A DNA stretch of 64,000 bases, from contig KV748242.1 of assembly GCA_001692895.1 (NCBI GenBank), positions 186,001-250,000 on the forward strand. The letters are read 5' to 3'. Both the position numbers and the translations under genes were made by a program. The stretch is from Cenococcum geophilum 1.58. Taxonomy: Eukaryota > Ascomycota > Dothideomycetes > Gloniales > Gloniaceae. The notes below the pieces were generated by a model, which searched no databases, was not told where the DNA came from, and saw only the letters and a program-made list of their open reading frames with translations. Below are positions 33,988 to 46,835 of this stretch, piece after piece. Position 1 is the stretch's first letter; every line of letters begins with the position of its first letter.

Positions 33988-35057
33988 ATGCCTCCCTCAT
34001 CTACCGACGTCACCGATGACGACAATAAGACTTCCTCTGCCCTTTCTGAGCTTAATTCAGATCAGTTTACCGTCTCTGCTAATAATAACGCCTCCAGCAA
34101 CTCTACCGCAAGCTCATTAAATCTATCTACTCTATCTACTCCTCCGCCTTATAAAAAGCGAAAGCTTACTGCTACTTCTACCTAGGCTCTCTCCCGTAAA
34201 CCACTTCCTTATAAGGCTATCCGCGATGGCAAAAATAAGATCTAGTACTGTTCTATATGCGAATGGGACACCCCCTCTTTAACATCTGCTCGCGCCCACC
34301 TAGGTAAGAAGTATGGCATTAAAGTAAAAGCTAGAGAGGTAAAGGTAAAGAAACTCCGGCAAGAGCGCCTTATAAATATTATAAATAAGTTAGTGGCTCT
34401 AAAGCAAGTAGTATACAAAGAGTAGGAAGAAAGATCCTATAAGGAGCGATTAATCACGAAGCTTTTAATAAGGATCTTATATAATTAATTACCCTTTAAA
34501 ACTTACTATATAATACAGCTACCTAGCTAGAGCTTTACGCATTACTTATAATAGTTAATTATACTATAGAGGAAGTAGTAATTAAAGCAAAGGCATCTAT
34601 ACCAAAGTTAATTGAGCAATCCTTTATAGTGCATCGCGAAATATTAAAAGTAAAGCTTCTTCACTCTCTTTTAAAGATCCACTTCTTAATTAATATATAG
34701 ACGTTACCAAATTATCAAGCCTTTTAAGTAATAGATGCCTATTTTATTAATGTAGATATAAAGGAGCTATAGAAGGCTCTACTTGCTCTATTAGAGCTTC
34801 CCTTATATAGTAATAAAGATTAAGCCGCTGCCTTTCTTTAAGTTGCCAAGTAATATAATATTTTAGGTAATATTGGCTATATATATGGTGATAATTATAG
34901 CTTAAATAATAAGATATATTGCTTTATATCGGAAGGCCTTAAGGCCAAAGGCCTACTAGATTGGAATCCTACCTACTACTAAATTTAATACAGCAGCTAT
35001 ATTATTAATCTTGTCCTCTAAGCCTTCCTTTACGTTAAAGATAATAACGCAATTAAT
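33988..35057 (+). pseudogene. hAT-I transposase, N-terminal part (BED-like finger)
   Basis: ATG at 33988 in good context (CACCACCATGCC). It begins with a Ser/Asn/Thr-rich leader (MPPSSTDVTDDDN), a basic stretch PPPYKKRKLT, and then YCSICEWDTPSLTSARAHLG at about 34249-34310, a BED-type DNA-binding finger. The first stop is at about 34183 (TAG at a probable Gln/Trp). More follow. A frame continues weakly to 35057, where gypsy-B is inserted. Confidence 0.75.
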
Positions 35058-35267
35058 TGTCATGGCTTATATAAATGCCTCTAAACCAAAGCTTGTAAAA
35101 TGCTGTATTACGAAGATACTAAGCTAAAGAGAAGGAAAAGGGGTCGCTAGGACCGATGTAAACAAATATATAGGGTAAGCCGCCAAGGCGCTAGCCCTAG
35201 GCGAGCCAATTGTAGGTCGGCAGAATATGGCAGAATTTGGTAGGTAACGTGCGATAGCGCCGTTATA
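35058..35267 (-). repeat. gypsy-B 3' LTR
   Basis: 210 bp. It contains GCCGCCAAGGCGCTAG and GGCGAGCCAATT, which also flank palindrome P1 in Copia-1, and GGCAGAATATGGCAGAATTT repeats. Confidence 0.9.
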
Positions 35268-35474
35268 TTACCCCCCTCATTGAAAGGAAGCCTGCCCTTA
35301 GGCTTAGTTAAAAATAGGGTAGTATTAGGCTTATAAGACGTGGGATTATAAAATATAAGGTAAGGAGAAAAAAAAAGGAGGGATATAAGTGCGTCCGTAC
35401 TAAGTATAAAAAGGCGATTATAGGTTAAGTGGAAGTACTAGGCTAGAAAGAGTAGCCGCTAAAAGTCTTAACAT

Positions 35475-35517
35475 AGATCTAACCAATTAGATAACTTTAA
35501 CCGGCGGTTAATGTTCC
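35475..35517. repeat. Palindrome P2 copy in gypsy-B
   Basis: GATCTAACCAATTAGATAAC followed by TTTAACCGGCGGTTAATG is a third copy of the P2 module also seen at about 1555-1598 and 5074-5115. It lies about 210 bp inside the 3' LTR. Confidence 0.7.
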
Positions 35518-35599
35518 TAAATATCTGAAATTTTTACGGTACTGGTAGAAAACGGCAGAATATAGCAGAATTTAGCAGACAGCTATTTTAGGGCTTTAG

Positions 35600-38500
35600 G
35601 GCGTTCTTGTCCCTATACTCCTCTAATAACTTATTATCTTTATTATACTAGTATTCTATCTACTTATTTAAGTACTTTAGGGGTCTAGGTATATTAGGGT
35701 ATTAGTTATAAAACTCTTTAAGCTTCTAGGGGCAGCCTATAAAGTTCTATATAGGGTACTAAGCTAGGTCTAAGTTATAGCCCTTCTATTAAATACGGTA
35801 TTTTAATATTCTCTATACTATCTTATAGGCTAGTATTTTATTAACTTCCTATTTATTATCGCCGTTTACTTAAATTAGTAAGGGAAGCTTGTTTTTTTGT
35901 CTGGGTAATGGGTTATTTATAGCTTTCTATAGCTTATCTAGTAAGAAAATAGGGTGCACCCTAATTAAGTCTAGGAGCCTTACCTTATATAAGTTGCCTA
36001 TCTTCTTAAGGACTTTATATAGCCCTACTATCTAGTAGTCTAGCTTATAGCTAGGTTGTTTAGTTTTCTAATTCCTTATTATAACCTAGACTATATTACT
36101 GGGGGCAAAGTTAAGCTTTTAACGGTATTTGTTCGCCTACTATTTTATTAATCTCTAGGCTTTTTTTAGGTTTTTATAGCCTACCGTCTAGGCTTCCTCT
36201 AAGCGTTTGGCGTACTATTAGGCCTTACTATATAATATCTTTTCTTATATAATTTGGGGTCCCTCTAGCCTTTCCCAGTTAAAGCTTATCTAGGGTAAGT
36301 ATCCTATTTCTAGCTAAATTAGGGCGAACCCTATAGAGTTATAGGGTAGGGTTGCTTAGGCGTAGTCTATTAAGGGTAGTAGTTTAGACTAGTTATTTTA
36401 GAAGTAGTTAATAAAGGGCCTAAGCCTCTAGTCTAGGTACTAATTTACAATCTTTATCTAACTATTTGTCTGGGGGTAGTAAGCTATAAAAAGCTTTAGC
36501 TTAATGCCTAAGATTTAGGTAAACTTATTCTAGAAAGCTAATATAAACTGTGGCCTATAATTAGATATAATATTATCTAGTAGTCCGTAAATTTGGTAGA
36601 CGTAGTAGATATATAGCTAGGCTACTTCTTTAGCATTAATATTTTTATAATAGGGAATTAAGAACGGGCGTTTGCTAAAGTGGTTAACTATAACTATAAC
36701 TATATCCTATCCGTTATAGTCTATAAAGATATACTACTAAGGGCGCTCTAGTATTAGGAGTAGCTTAAGTAGTCCTAGGGTTTTATTTTGTGGGGTTATA
36801 GCTCTCTAACAGTCCTTATAGTTCCGTATATATTAATCAATATTTATAACTATTCTTAGCTAGTAGTAGCGGTAGTTAATAATTTTACAGGTCTTATTTT
36901 TACTAAGGTATACTATAGAGACTTAGCAATAGGCTTTACAGATTAGTTCCGCCTATAGATTATTAATATTAGGGATTATAAGCCGCTCCTAGTATAGGAG
37001 TAACCCTTCCTCTATTTTAAAATTAGGGTTTCCTTTCGCGGCTTAATTATAGAGGGCCCTTAGGGTATTAGCCGTGCGGTTTGCAGTTAGGAGGTAGTTA
37101 ATTAGCCCTATTAGTTTATTTAAAGACTCCTCTATTGGTACTAGCTCGTTCTACTAGGAGTCTAGCTCCTTAAGGATCTATAGGTTAAGCTATTTTAGAT
37201 AAAGGAGGGCGCGCGTCTAGTATTGGGTCTTTAGCTTATTCTAGGGTTCTATATCTTATTCTCTTTAGGTTAGGGCATTAGCCTTAAAGTTTTACTTACT
37301 AGAATGATATATAATTATAAAGAAGAATTAGGAGAGTATTTTAGCCTACTAGGCTTATTATCCTATAAGCTACTTTATAGTTATAAAATACTCTAGGGCT
37401 TTATAATCTATATATATCTTAATCTAAAAGTTCGTACCTTTAAGCTCTACGCGCTATTAGGAGAGCGATCAAATAATAGCTAGTATTTCTTTATTATATA
37501 CTTTATAATTATACTTAGCTAGGTTTATTATTTTTAAGAAAAAGGTAATAGGGTACTATTTGCCGTCTAGATATAACTGCAATAGGATTCCTGCTATAAC
37601 CCTATTAGAAGCGTCCGTTTCTAGTATTAATTTAAGGTCTAGGCTATAGTAATAAAGAATTAGGGAAGAGATAAGCCGATCCTTTATCTCTTTAAAGGCC
37701 TTTATATAATTATTATTAAAGATAAAAGGTATATCCTTCCTGGCTAGTTATATAAGAGGTTTTACTATAATTCTATAGTTATGGATAAATTAGCGGTAGA
37801 AGTTATAAAAGCTAAGGAGGGATTAGATCCCTTTTATTATATAAAGGGGCTTCTAGCTGCGGATTGCCTTTACCTTTTTAGGGTTAACCTTAATTCCTTC
37901 CATAGTTATAATAAACCTAAGGTATTTTATACATTTTACCCTAAACTTATATTTCTTAATATTAACTTATAAGCCTATATCTTGTAGTCTCTTTAGGACC
38001 TTCTTAATATAAACTTAATGCTTAAGTTTATTGTCTAAGTATATAAGAATATCGTCTAGGTATACCGTATAGAATTTGTTAAGGTAATTAAAAAGAATAT
38101 TATTTATATACCTTTAGTACGTAGCCGGTCCGTTTATTAGTCTAAAAGGAAGAACTTTATATTTATAGGAACTATAATAGGTATAGAACGTTGTTAAATC
38201 TTTAGATATAGGGTCTATTCTAATTTAGTAGAAAGCTTAGTGGATATTAAGTTTAGTAAAGATCTTTGCCTAACTTAGATATGTAACGGTCTTATTAATT
38301 AAAGGAATAGGATACCGGTCCTTTTAAGTAATAGTATTTAGCTTTTAATAGTTAATATAAAAATGAAAGCCTTTATTAAGCTTTTTTATAAATAGAATAG
38401 GGGAAGAAAAAGGGGCTTAACTTAGCTTAATAAACCCTTTATCTAGGTTATTAATTAAGTACTACTTTATTACTTTTAGCTTATTTATTAATTATTAGTA

Positions 38501-40900
38501 GAGGGGATTATAGCCTAGTAAGTTATTAGCTTTTAATTAAATCTTATAATTATATATTTAGTAAGGGGTAACTTATTAGAGGCCGCTTTTAAGAATATAT
38601 CCTTATAATCTGTATAAATAATAAAAAGGAGGCGTTTAACTAGCTCCTTATTAGTTTCCTTAGCTAGCTTTTCCTCCCTATTATTAATAATTTGGTTAAT
38701 CTTATATAGGCTTGTTATAAAGACCTTATTATCCTTTTAGTATATATTAAAGTGGAATACTATAGCGCTAATTGCGGTAATATTTACTATAGGGGGGTTA
38801 TATAATAATAGGGGCGTACGTAACCTTAGGGGCTTTTAGGGTACTAGCGTTATTATTACTCCTTTTAGCTCCTGTTACATCTTTTAGAGGTTATCTCTTA
38901 TATCCTATTAATACGTTCTTTTTTATACCGGTTAAATCTATATAATTTAGACGTTATCTATATTACTATCTACCCCGCTTCCGTATATAGAGTCCTCTTT
39001 AAACGTAGCGCTTTAAAAGAGTATCTTTATTGGTATAGAGCTCTTTCTAGCTTTATAGCGGGTGTTTTTTTAGGCAAAGGCTAGGTTACGGGCCCGGATA
39101 TCCTACTAGTAGGGAGGGTTAGCCTTTACGGCTAGTATCTTATAATTAGTTTAGATTTCCCTAATAAAGGAGGGTAGTTTTAGTCTATCCTCCGGCTAGA
39201 TAAATTGTCTTTATTATATATTTAGCTAAATATTAAAATAGGACATCTATTTCCGGTTAAGGATTATATTATAGGAACCTAGGTTTGGGATATAGAAAGG
39301 GATACTATATTAGCGTTGTCCGTTAAGAGTAATATATAACTTTAAGATATAGGTAACCGGCTAACCGGCTTAGCTGTTATAGCCTTTTACCTAGATAGGC
39401 TTCTCTAATTAGGTAGCTTCTATATTTAGAAATTTGGCAACATTATTTATATAGGCAGTATTTATAAAGGCGAAGCTATTTGCTCTAGTGTTAATAAGGG
39501 CGGCTATATTTACTTTATATCTATTTTAAGATACTATATATAGAACGGTAAAATACTTTCTACCTATTAACTAACTAAGATTAATCTCTTTAAGATTAAT
39601 AGGATACCCTAGGGGGGAGTCTTTCCCTAGAATTCTTTTTTTTCTAACTTATTGGATATTTCTCCTTCCTCTAACTCCTTAATATCGCCTATATCCCTTA
39701 GCTCTAGGTAAGACAAAGTAAAGTAACCCTTTTTATTGCAGTTATAGTATATAGCCGAGGTAGAGTTAATTAGGGTATTACGATGAGTACTAGTTAGGGG
39801 TATGGTATATAGCTAGTTAGGCGAGGCTCGCCGGTATATAGATGTGACAGCTTTTAGTATAAGAGTGGTTATAGCTTATCTTCCTACTTTAGCTCCTATA
39901 GGTGTAACTAATAAGTTTTAATTATTCTGGGGTCGCTTCTGCTAATTAGGGTAGGCGTTAATTCGCTTTAGTTCTAAGTCTAATAATAAGTAATAAGTTG
40001 CGAGTCTATTATACATTAAAAGGTTATTTAAGGTTATAGAAATCTTCTCTTATAGCTAGATTATTAGCTTATTATATAGGTTTAATCGGTAGTTCTTAAG
40101 GGGAACTTACCCTTCTCCCGTAAGGTGTAGGAATTAAGTCTAAAATTTAGTAAGGGGTTAGTTTGGTTTTATTATTAGGCAATTATAGTTATACTAGGCA
40201 TCCTATACTTTGTTTAGGTTAATATAAATAGCCGCTAGGTGCTATATTATCTTATTAATAGATATAAATTGGATAGGGGAATCGTTCTTAAACTTAGCTT
40301 AAAGGTGCTGTTAGGCGTCCCCAGTAGTTTAACTAAAGAGGTAGAGCATTTTAGCTTCTTTAGAAAAAAAATAGTTATAGTTAACGTGGAGCTTTCCTTG
40401 TACTTAAATCCTCTAATTTTTAAAGGTAGGGTCTATCCTATTAAATAGTAATTAGGGGTTAGGGAGCTTAATAGACTTTAATTACTTTATTATTATATCC
40501 GTACTCCTTAGTATATTATATTTAGTAGAGTAAATAGGTTAACTAGGGCTTTAAGAAGGAGAAGCTAGGCTATTTTATAGGGCTGAAAGGCTTTTTAGGA
40601 TCTTTTATAGGGTCTCTTATATATTCCTTACCTTAAGATAATTAGCTTTCTGGCTGGCTATAAAGGCGCAAATCTACTCGCGTACGTCTATAACGTTATT
40701 ATTATTTTTAATTTTTAATCCTAATTAGATCTTAGGTTCCTCTTAGGTAAAGATAGCTCTCTTAGATAAGCTAGCTTTAGGTACTATTATTAGCTTCCTA
40801 AGGTTTATTAGTATTATACGCTTTAGTTTTAATTCTAGGGGTATAGGTCCAGTCCTGTTTAGCTTATAAAGTAAGATATTATTAAGGCCTTCCTAGGTAG
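35600..40900 (-). pseudogene. gypsy-B gag-pol remnant
   Basis: Minus-strand order is typical of Ty3/gypsy. A zinc-knuckle remnant (YNCNKKGYF) lies at about 39705-39750. RT has an intact YLDDILIY at about 38043-38066, preceded by FRLINGPATY-like text near 38130. RNase H follows at about 37300-37650, integrase at about 36450-36950, and a chromodomain tail (YPNIPRPLKYL) at about 35650-35740. Stops at Gln/Trp positions are frequent, so it is inactive. Confidence 0.82.
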
Positions 40901-41018
40901 CATAGAGTTGTTTTAGTGTCTAAGTATAGCGCGTTAACGTGTTATTGCAGACGAAGTTTCTTTTAGGGTGGTATATTATTAAGGCCTTCCTAGGTAGTGT
41001 AGGGTAAGCTTAGTATAA

Positions 41019-41228
41019 TATTACGGCTCGTATAAATGCCTCTAAACCAAAGCTTATAGAATGCTATATTATAAAGATACTAAGCTAAAGAGAAGGAAAA
41101 GGGGTTGCTAGGACTGATGTAAATAAATATATAGGGTGAGCCGCTAAGGCACTAGCCCTAGGCGAGCCAATCGCAGGTCGGTAGAATATGGCAGAATTTA
41201 GTAGGTAACGTGCGATAGCGTCGTTATA
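41019..41228 (-). repeat. gypsy-B 5' LTR
   Basis: Partner of 35058-35267 with the same length. Differences are almost all transitions. Confidence 0.9.
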
Positions 41229-41233
41229 TTAAT

Positions 41234-42400
41234 GAAGCTATCTAATAGCTAGAAGTTAATAAGAACTTAACAATTAATAAGAATCTTGTAAAGAGGATAA
41301 AGAAAGCCTAAGCCGTGGGGTAGAGAGAGATTGGTATACTAGGTAAAGTTTATAACCTTATTATATATATACGGGCTTTAGAGCGCTAGGACGACTTTAA
41401 AGCTCTCTATAAAAAATCTATTCCTTTAAATAGTAATACTTATTAAAACTTATAGTTTTTTATACTTAGAGTTATTAGGAAGTAAAATATTTAATTAGTA
41501 ATTAATACGTATATAATAAAGTGGTATAAAGAAACAAAAGACAACTACCTTATACCTAATAATTGGAATATTATTAATAAACTAGGGTAACTTCTTATTA
41601 ATTAACTAAACGCTCTATACTATGGATATACTAATTAAGCACTATAAGTAATTAAAGGTAGAATTTCTTAATAAGATTAAGCCCTAGCTAATTAATAATA
41701 TTATAGGATTAATATCGCCTAAATTAACGACTTCTCTCTACTATTATTACTAGCTGGTACGCCTTTAATAAATACTATAAGCTCACTAACAAGACTTCCG
41801 CGTATGCGGCGTTAATCCTCCTATATCCGTCGCGTCGTAATACCTATATTACAAAGCACTGCAACAAAAAGTAGCACAAGGCGTTGTTTAATGCAGTAAG
41901 GAAGCTTTAGGAGGAGTAATATATGCATCGCGAAGTTAAACCAAAAGTTACCCCTACTAATTGCTCTACTAAGCCCTCCGAAACCAAACTTTATATACGC
42001 ATGCTTAACGTTACCGGTAGTATAGAGAACGAGTATAAAGACTTTATTAAAGCAAAGCCCACCTTAATTTAAGGCACGGCTCTATAGTAGTAGCTTAATT
42101 TAACTCGTAGAGCTAATTACCTACGGCTTTCTTAGATGGCTATTAATATATTATTTATACCATCTATATTGGCAGAAGCTAAGCAAATGTTTTTAGGTGG
42201 CCGTTAATCGATTACGTAAGACCGTATGCAGCTTGGTAGTAGAAATATTAAACATACAGAGTGCTTAAAGAGTTGGTTAAGAAGTAATATTACGGCCAGC
42301 AGTAGACTTGTGGCTATAGATATAGTAGATAAGGCTCTTAATCGCGGAGTACTAATAGAGGAATTGACTATAACACTAAGCCAAGGATCACTAGCTTGAC
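41234..42400 (+). pseudogene. hAT-I transposase, C-terminal part (dimerisation domain)
   Basis: This is the continuation of the 33988 frame beyond gypsy-B. The diagnostic hAT C-terminal block is at about 42175-42390: EAKQMFLGGR, DRMQLGSRNIKHTECLKSWL and VAIDIVDKALNRGVLIEEL, with stops where Arg or Trp codons would be. Earlier sequence (41234-42170) is too mutated to define the catalytic residues. Confidence 0.75.
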
Positions 42401-42600
42401 GATATCAATTTCGGTAAGAGATTAGTCGAATTTTAAAGCCCTACATGGCTTAATTTCTACAAGAACACCATGCTAAGGCTCTATATATTGTATCTAATAT
42501 TTAATATTTAATATTCTTTCAATATAAGTTTTCGGTTCAATATCAATATCAATACACCCTTATATTGATATTGAATATAGAATACCTTACTAACTAGGGG

Positions 42601-43325
42601 TAGGGCTGTAAATACATGTGTAATATACGTGTAATACACTAAAAAAAGTGTATATTATATATCATAATCCTCGTAAGCTCCCTTAGCGTCGCCCTTATCG
42701 CCAAATCTGTATATATCCGGCTTAAAAATAGACTCTTCTTGATCCTTATCCTTTCCTTTATCCTTATCCTCGTCCTCATCCTCTTCTTTATTAAACTAGG
42801 TGTTTCTTTAGTCTCCAATTTTTTCCTTAATCCGTAGATTCTAGTAGATATATATAAGCTTATTTACCCGATCGTTCAGTAAGGAATTCCTCTTCCTACT
42901 ATAAATATAACCAAAAGCAGACTAATTCCTTTCTGCAGCGCCAGTAGTAGGTGATATTGAAAGCGCCCATTTTGCCAATTAAATAAGCTCAGTATGAGAA
43001 GAGAAGAGGCTCATCCACCATACAATTACGTTCATCTTCTTTGCAGCTGCCCAATCAAGAGGCCTACTAAAAGGACCTGTTCTGGCTCGTAGTTAAAGAA
43101 GCTCAGCATATACTGTAGAGGCTTTCTTTTCATCGTTTTTATAGTGCCTTAATAGCCAACCTCCAACGCCTCTTATCTGCTTGTCGGTGATATTAACAGG
43201 CCTCTTATTACGCGCAGTCGGATCGCAGAGATAGGCAATGGTTATAAGCGTGTGGTAGATCTTCCTAAACTGTTGGCTAATAAGCTCCTACGCCTCTGAA
43301 CGAGTAAGTAGAGTATTTGTTAAGA
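42601..43325 (-). mobile_element. hAT-II: 3' fragment of a different hAT element
   Basis: The left edge TAGGGCTGTAAATACATG at 42601 looks like a hAT terminus and directly abuts the hAT-I target duplication. Minus-strand coding runs from the truncated right edge at about 43325 towards it. The 5' half is missing; at the right edge sequence changes to the hAT-I derivative. Confidence 0.65.
42655..43325 (-). pseudogene. hAT-II transposase C-terminus
   Basis: The minus-strand frame ends at TAA (42655-42657). The hAT dimerisation signature is clear at about 42830-42985: LAKWALSISPTTGAAERN, SAFGYIYSRKRNSLLNDRVN and KLIYI, with TAG at expected Trp/Gln sites. It is followed by a very acidic tail (KEEDEDEDKDKGKDQEE). 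The upstream part reads RPVNITDKQIRGVGGWLLRH. It differs in sequence from hAT-I and hAT-III, so it is a third family. Confidence 0.75.
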
Positions 43326-43724
43326 TTAGTGCTCTTATCAATATTCAATATTGGTAAGAGGCCGTATTGGTATTGATATTGAAAAGATATTGAATATTGG
43401 ACATAGTACAGTCTTGGTATGGTGTTTTATTTAAAAGTAGGCTCCGTACGCCCATAGGCTGTAGTAAAGCTTCAAAATAGCTACTCTCTCGGGACTGCTC
43501 TCTCACCACTACCATCACCTTCGTGATCCTTGGCGTGGTGTAGTAGATGTCGGCTGCTCTCTAGATTCTGCCAAGGCCTCCGAAGCTTCTTATACTACAT
43601 TCGTCGCTATAGGCCCACATTAAACAGTACTACATTCCATTCTTGCCGTCGCGAATAGCTTTATGAGGGAGGATCGCGGGCGGGCTGCTACGTAGAAGTA
43701 GCTAACCGGCGCCTTTTACGAGGC

Positions 43725-46700
43725 CAGTGATTTAATTGGACTGGGTTGGAGTGGATTTGAGCTCGGCTCCAGTCCATCCAGCTAGTAAATAGATAGACTC
43801 CAGGAGCTCCATAAAGCTCCAATGCATATATATACTATATATAGAAAGGCTTGGCGTTAGTATGGTGTTGTAATAGGAAAGGTAGTGGTAATATAACTAT
43901 TTACACCCTATTAATCACCTCATTAATCACCGCATCCTGATCAGCTTCAATAGCCGCATATTAATTCTCTAGATCCTCTAGATCCTCCTCATCATTAACC
44001 CCGTCGTCCTCTACTTAAGCGGCAGCCTCTGCAGCAACTACGGCAGCTAGTTAAGCTTTGGCGGCAGCTTTAAATAGTATCCTTTCGCAAGGCTCTCCTT
44101 CCACCTTACCTACTTCCTAACTGTCAAACGTGCCTTTTGGCGGAGGCCCATACGCGTACCGAAGAACCTTATTTGCCTTAATTATATCTATCTATAATTG
44201 GGCGCGTTAATCCTTAATAAGGATCTTATAACTACTAAAGAGTTACTCATATTTATCGCTTATTGGAGGTACGGCTAATATATTAAGGGTAAATTAAGTA
44301 AGATCGGGCTGGCTTTCGTTATAACGTTAAAGTGTTAATTCTCGTTAATAAGTACGCGATTAGTGGAAAGATATTCCTTAAAGCGATCAATTAACGGTGG
44401 TTCGTCTCGTGCTTTATGGGTCCTCTTAAGGCGTTTATAAGCTTAAGCGGAGGTGTATATTGTCTCTCTCGTAGAGGGCGGCTGTAGCGTAGAATTAGAT
44501 GTAAATAAAGGCGACTAATCTAGTAGGAAGTTCTTGCCTTTATATTTAAGCTAGAGGACCTTAACTGCCTCCTTTACCTTTAAGATCCACTCCTTTTTTT
44601 CCACATGGTTGCCCTAACGATCAGTAAACCATTATATCTTAAGTGTTAGATTAAGAACAATTGCCGTATAGTAAGCTGCTGTATTATCTGCTTTAAGGTA
44701 GTATTTCTTACACTTCTGCTAGGCTGCACCTGCGCAGCCTGCCAAGTAGCGATAACCTTATGCCTTAGCCTTCTTCCGCGTTTGCGTTGAGAGCTTAATA
44801 AACTTATGTTTAGTATTTTTAAGCTCCAGTAAAAGCCAATTAAGTGTTTGAAAGTGGTCAGTAAGGCCCGTTTTCTGGCCTTCTACTATAATAGTTGCCT
44901 TATAGAACGTTTCTAGGTGGTTATATAGGTGTTTAAGCTGCTGCCAGTGGCGCTGTTGGAGAAGGTTGTCTTTGAAAAGCTGTCTTGCGCCTGGGGTAGG
45001 TATATACTCCGTGCAGAACTTCTAAATACGTTCTTTGCAGTTTAGAAAGCGTAATATGGCTAAGAATAATGAGTTCTAACGCGTCTGGTTATTTTAAATA
45101 AGCTAGTAGGTAGTTAGTATAGATATGGGAAAACGTTTAACTTTTTTAACACTGGTAAGATTTTATCAATTTTCTACCGGTAAAAATAAAATCCGGCGCC
45201 AAGCTGTCAGATCTTAACACTAAAGCTCTATATAAGATCTTATTACTTACCTCTAATCTATTAAATTCCGCTAAAGGCCCTCCTATTTTAATCCCCCGGA
45301 AAAAGCTATAACGCTAGGGTGTTATACAAATGTATTGCATAAGGTTGTAAAGTAATCCAACGGCTCCGCGCTTTCTCTATAACTCCTTAACCTTCTTAAA
45401 ATCTATTTCGCGATATGCAGTTGCTAGTTCTTTATAAGTTCCTTCTACATTATTTCTAATAATAAAGGCCTAGGCGTAAAGGTTAGTAATATAGCTAAAG
45501 CAACGAAGCCTACGTCCTTTGCGTAACTTGGCTAACATATTTGGATATAGGGCTTAAAGAATTGCATTAATATAAGTATCGTTTAACTCCGCATTATCGG
45601 CTATAAAATACCCAATATTGCCCGAAATCCTATAGTCTTAAAATAGATCTATAAGGACGCCTACTATATTCTTACTACTGTGTTCGCTAACTACTTCACG
45701 AAGCCCAAGAACTACTTGGCGACGCCTGCCGTCTTTATTAATAAAGTGGCCTATAACTCCAAGAATCGCATGCGAATTTGGTGATGTTTAGAGATTAAAG
45801 GATACTAATATCATACTGCGGGCGTCCTTTAACTCTTCCCTTAGTAACTCCTTCCGCTTTTTAAACGATTATATTACCCATTTACGAATTGTTTGGCTTA
45901 CTTAAGGAAGGAACTTAATAAGGCCCGGGTAGAGGAAGTAGAGGAGTTAACGAAAGTAGGTATTCTTAAACTAGAAGAAGGTAATATGGTAATAAACAAT
46001 CTATCGGATTAGGAGAGCTTTAAAGGCTTTAAAGTTACGATTTAAATCAAGTAATCTAGCCTCTGGATAACCTTTAAGTATTAGCTAATTTAGGTTAACT
46101 TCCTTCTTAATAAAAAGCTTACCCGTTATCTTATCTATATAGTAATCCTCCATAAGGTGATCTATAGCTATAGACCTTCTAGATAACACTACGCAGAGCT
46201 CCTGCTTATACTTTAATCGCTTATAAATATAACAGTAGTAGAATATTCGGCGATCCTTAGAAGATTTTAACTAAATATCCTTACCCTACTTCCAAATTAA
46301 TAAGGATCGCTGCTTTATATGTTTTGGGCCTTTTATTAAGGCTTTATATTAAACGTATTGCTTACTATAGAGCTTAAACTCCTTAATTGTTTTTAACTCG
46401 TCGGCTGCCGGATTAATACTCTTTAGTGCGAGTATAACGTCGTTAGATGCAGGCGGGCCATAAATTAATAAATATTGATCCATGGCGGAGGTGAGGTAAA
46501 AGGTAAGAATAACTCGATGGAAGTGACGACGACGACAGGAGCAACGACGACGGCGGGTGTATGCATTAGAGTCTTCAGATTGTATGGCTAATATACTACT
46601 TTTGAGACAGGAGCTTATTATCAAAGCAGCTGATTGGCTTACTCGTATGCATTAACACCTCTGCGCTCTATCCTTTTACTCCACCTGTTTGAATCGGGTT

Positions 46701-46835
46701 AGAGAACTGGAGCTCCAGGAGCTCTGCGGCTTCAAACCCACTCCATCCACCAATCAAATTGACAGGATCCACCTCCAATGTAGACCTGGCTCCGCGCTGG
46801 AGCTCCAACTTTAACCTAGTCCAATTAGATCACTG
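43725..46835 (-). mobile_element. hAT-III: near-complete hAT DNA transposon
   Basis: The 3111-bp element has terminal inverted repeats CAGTGATTTAATTGGACT (43725) and its complement ending CACTG (46835). An exact 8-bp target duplication TACGAGGC lies on both sides (43717-43724, 46836-46843). Subterminal GGAGCTCC palindromes occur at both ends. It carries one minus-strand transposase gene and lies within the hAT-I derivative. Confidence 0.92.
43901..46483 (-). pseudogene. hAT-III transposase (about 861 codons, broken)
   Basis: ATG at 46483, stop TAA at 43901-43903, a normal length for fungal hAT transposases. It begins MDQYLLIYGPPASNDVILAL. The catalytic-core region includes GHFINKDGRRRQVVLGLREV and GNIGYFIADNAELNDTYINA, and YPNMLAKLRKGRRLRCFSYI (about 45480-45770). 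The C-terminal dimerisation block reads LAVPPISDKYE-LFSSYKILI near 44150-44280, followed by an Ala-rich acidic tail. In-frame stops at Gln/Trp sites make it inactive, though long stretches (for example 46349-46483) are still open. It is less decayed than hAT-I. Confidence 0.88.

Larger units (their letters stand above)
35058..41228 (-). mobile_element. gypsy-B: complete Ty3/gypsy LTR retrotransposon
   Basis: The 6171-bp element has 210-bp LTRs (35058-35267, 41019-41228) and target duplication TTAAT (35053-35057, 41229-41233). The LTR starts TGTCATGGCT (left) or TATTACGGCTCG (right) and ends CGTTATA, TG...CA blurred by RIP. On the minus strand a polypurine tract GAGGGGGGTAA abuts the left LTR, so transcription runs right to left. 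It sits inside hAT-I. Confidence 0.92.
33701..42592 (+). mobile_element. hAT-I: hAT DNA transposon interrupted by gypsy-B
   Basis: The element starts CAGTGAGGTTATCC and ends CCTTACTA. The flanking 8-mers ACCAGGGG (33693-33700) and ACTAGGGG (42593-42600) are a target duplication with one C-to-T change. Subterminal regions carry many CAATATTGAATATTG-type motifs, as in hAT elements. Without gypsy-B and its duplicated TTAAT the element is 2716 bp, a normal autonomous hAT size. It encodes a + strand transposase, now broken. Confidence 0.85.

Noticed and set aside
40239-40448. 69-codon + frame, and similar short frames at 37781-37972, 52383-52589, 12177-12383, 9102-9302 and 63309-63497
   Set aside because: They lie antisense to retroelement genes or in RIP-mutated DNA and have low-complexity composition. 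No domains and no conservation between element copies.
42467-43424. Reading the AACACCAT...ATGGTGTT inverted pair as the ends of a single 960-bp element
   Set aside because: The pair is better explained as the 3' ends of hAT-I and of its inverted derivative. No 8-bp duplication flanks it, and hAT-I has its own duplication at 33693/42593.
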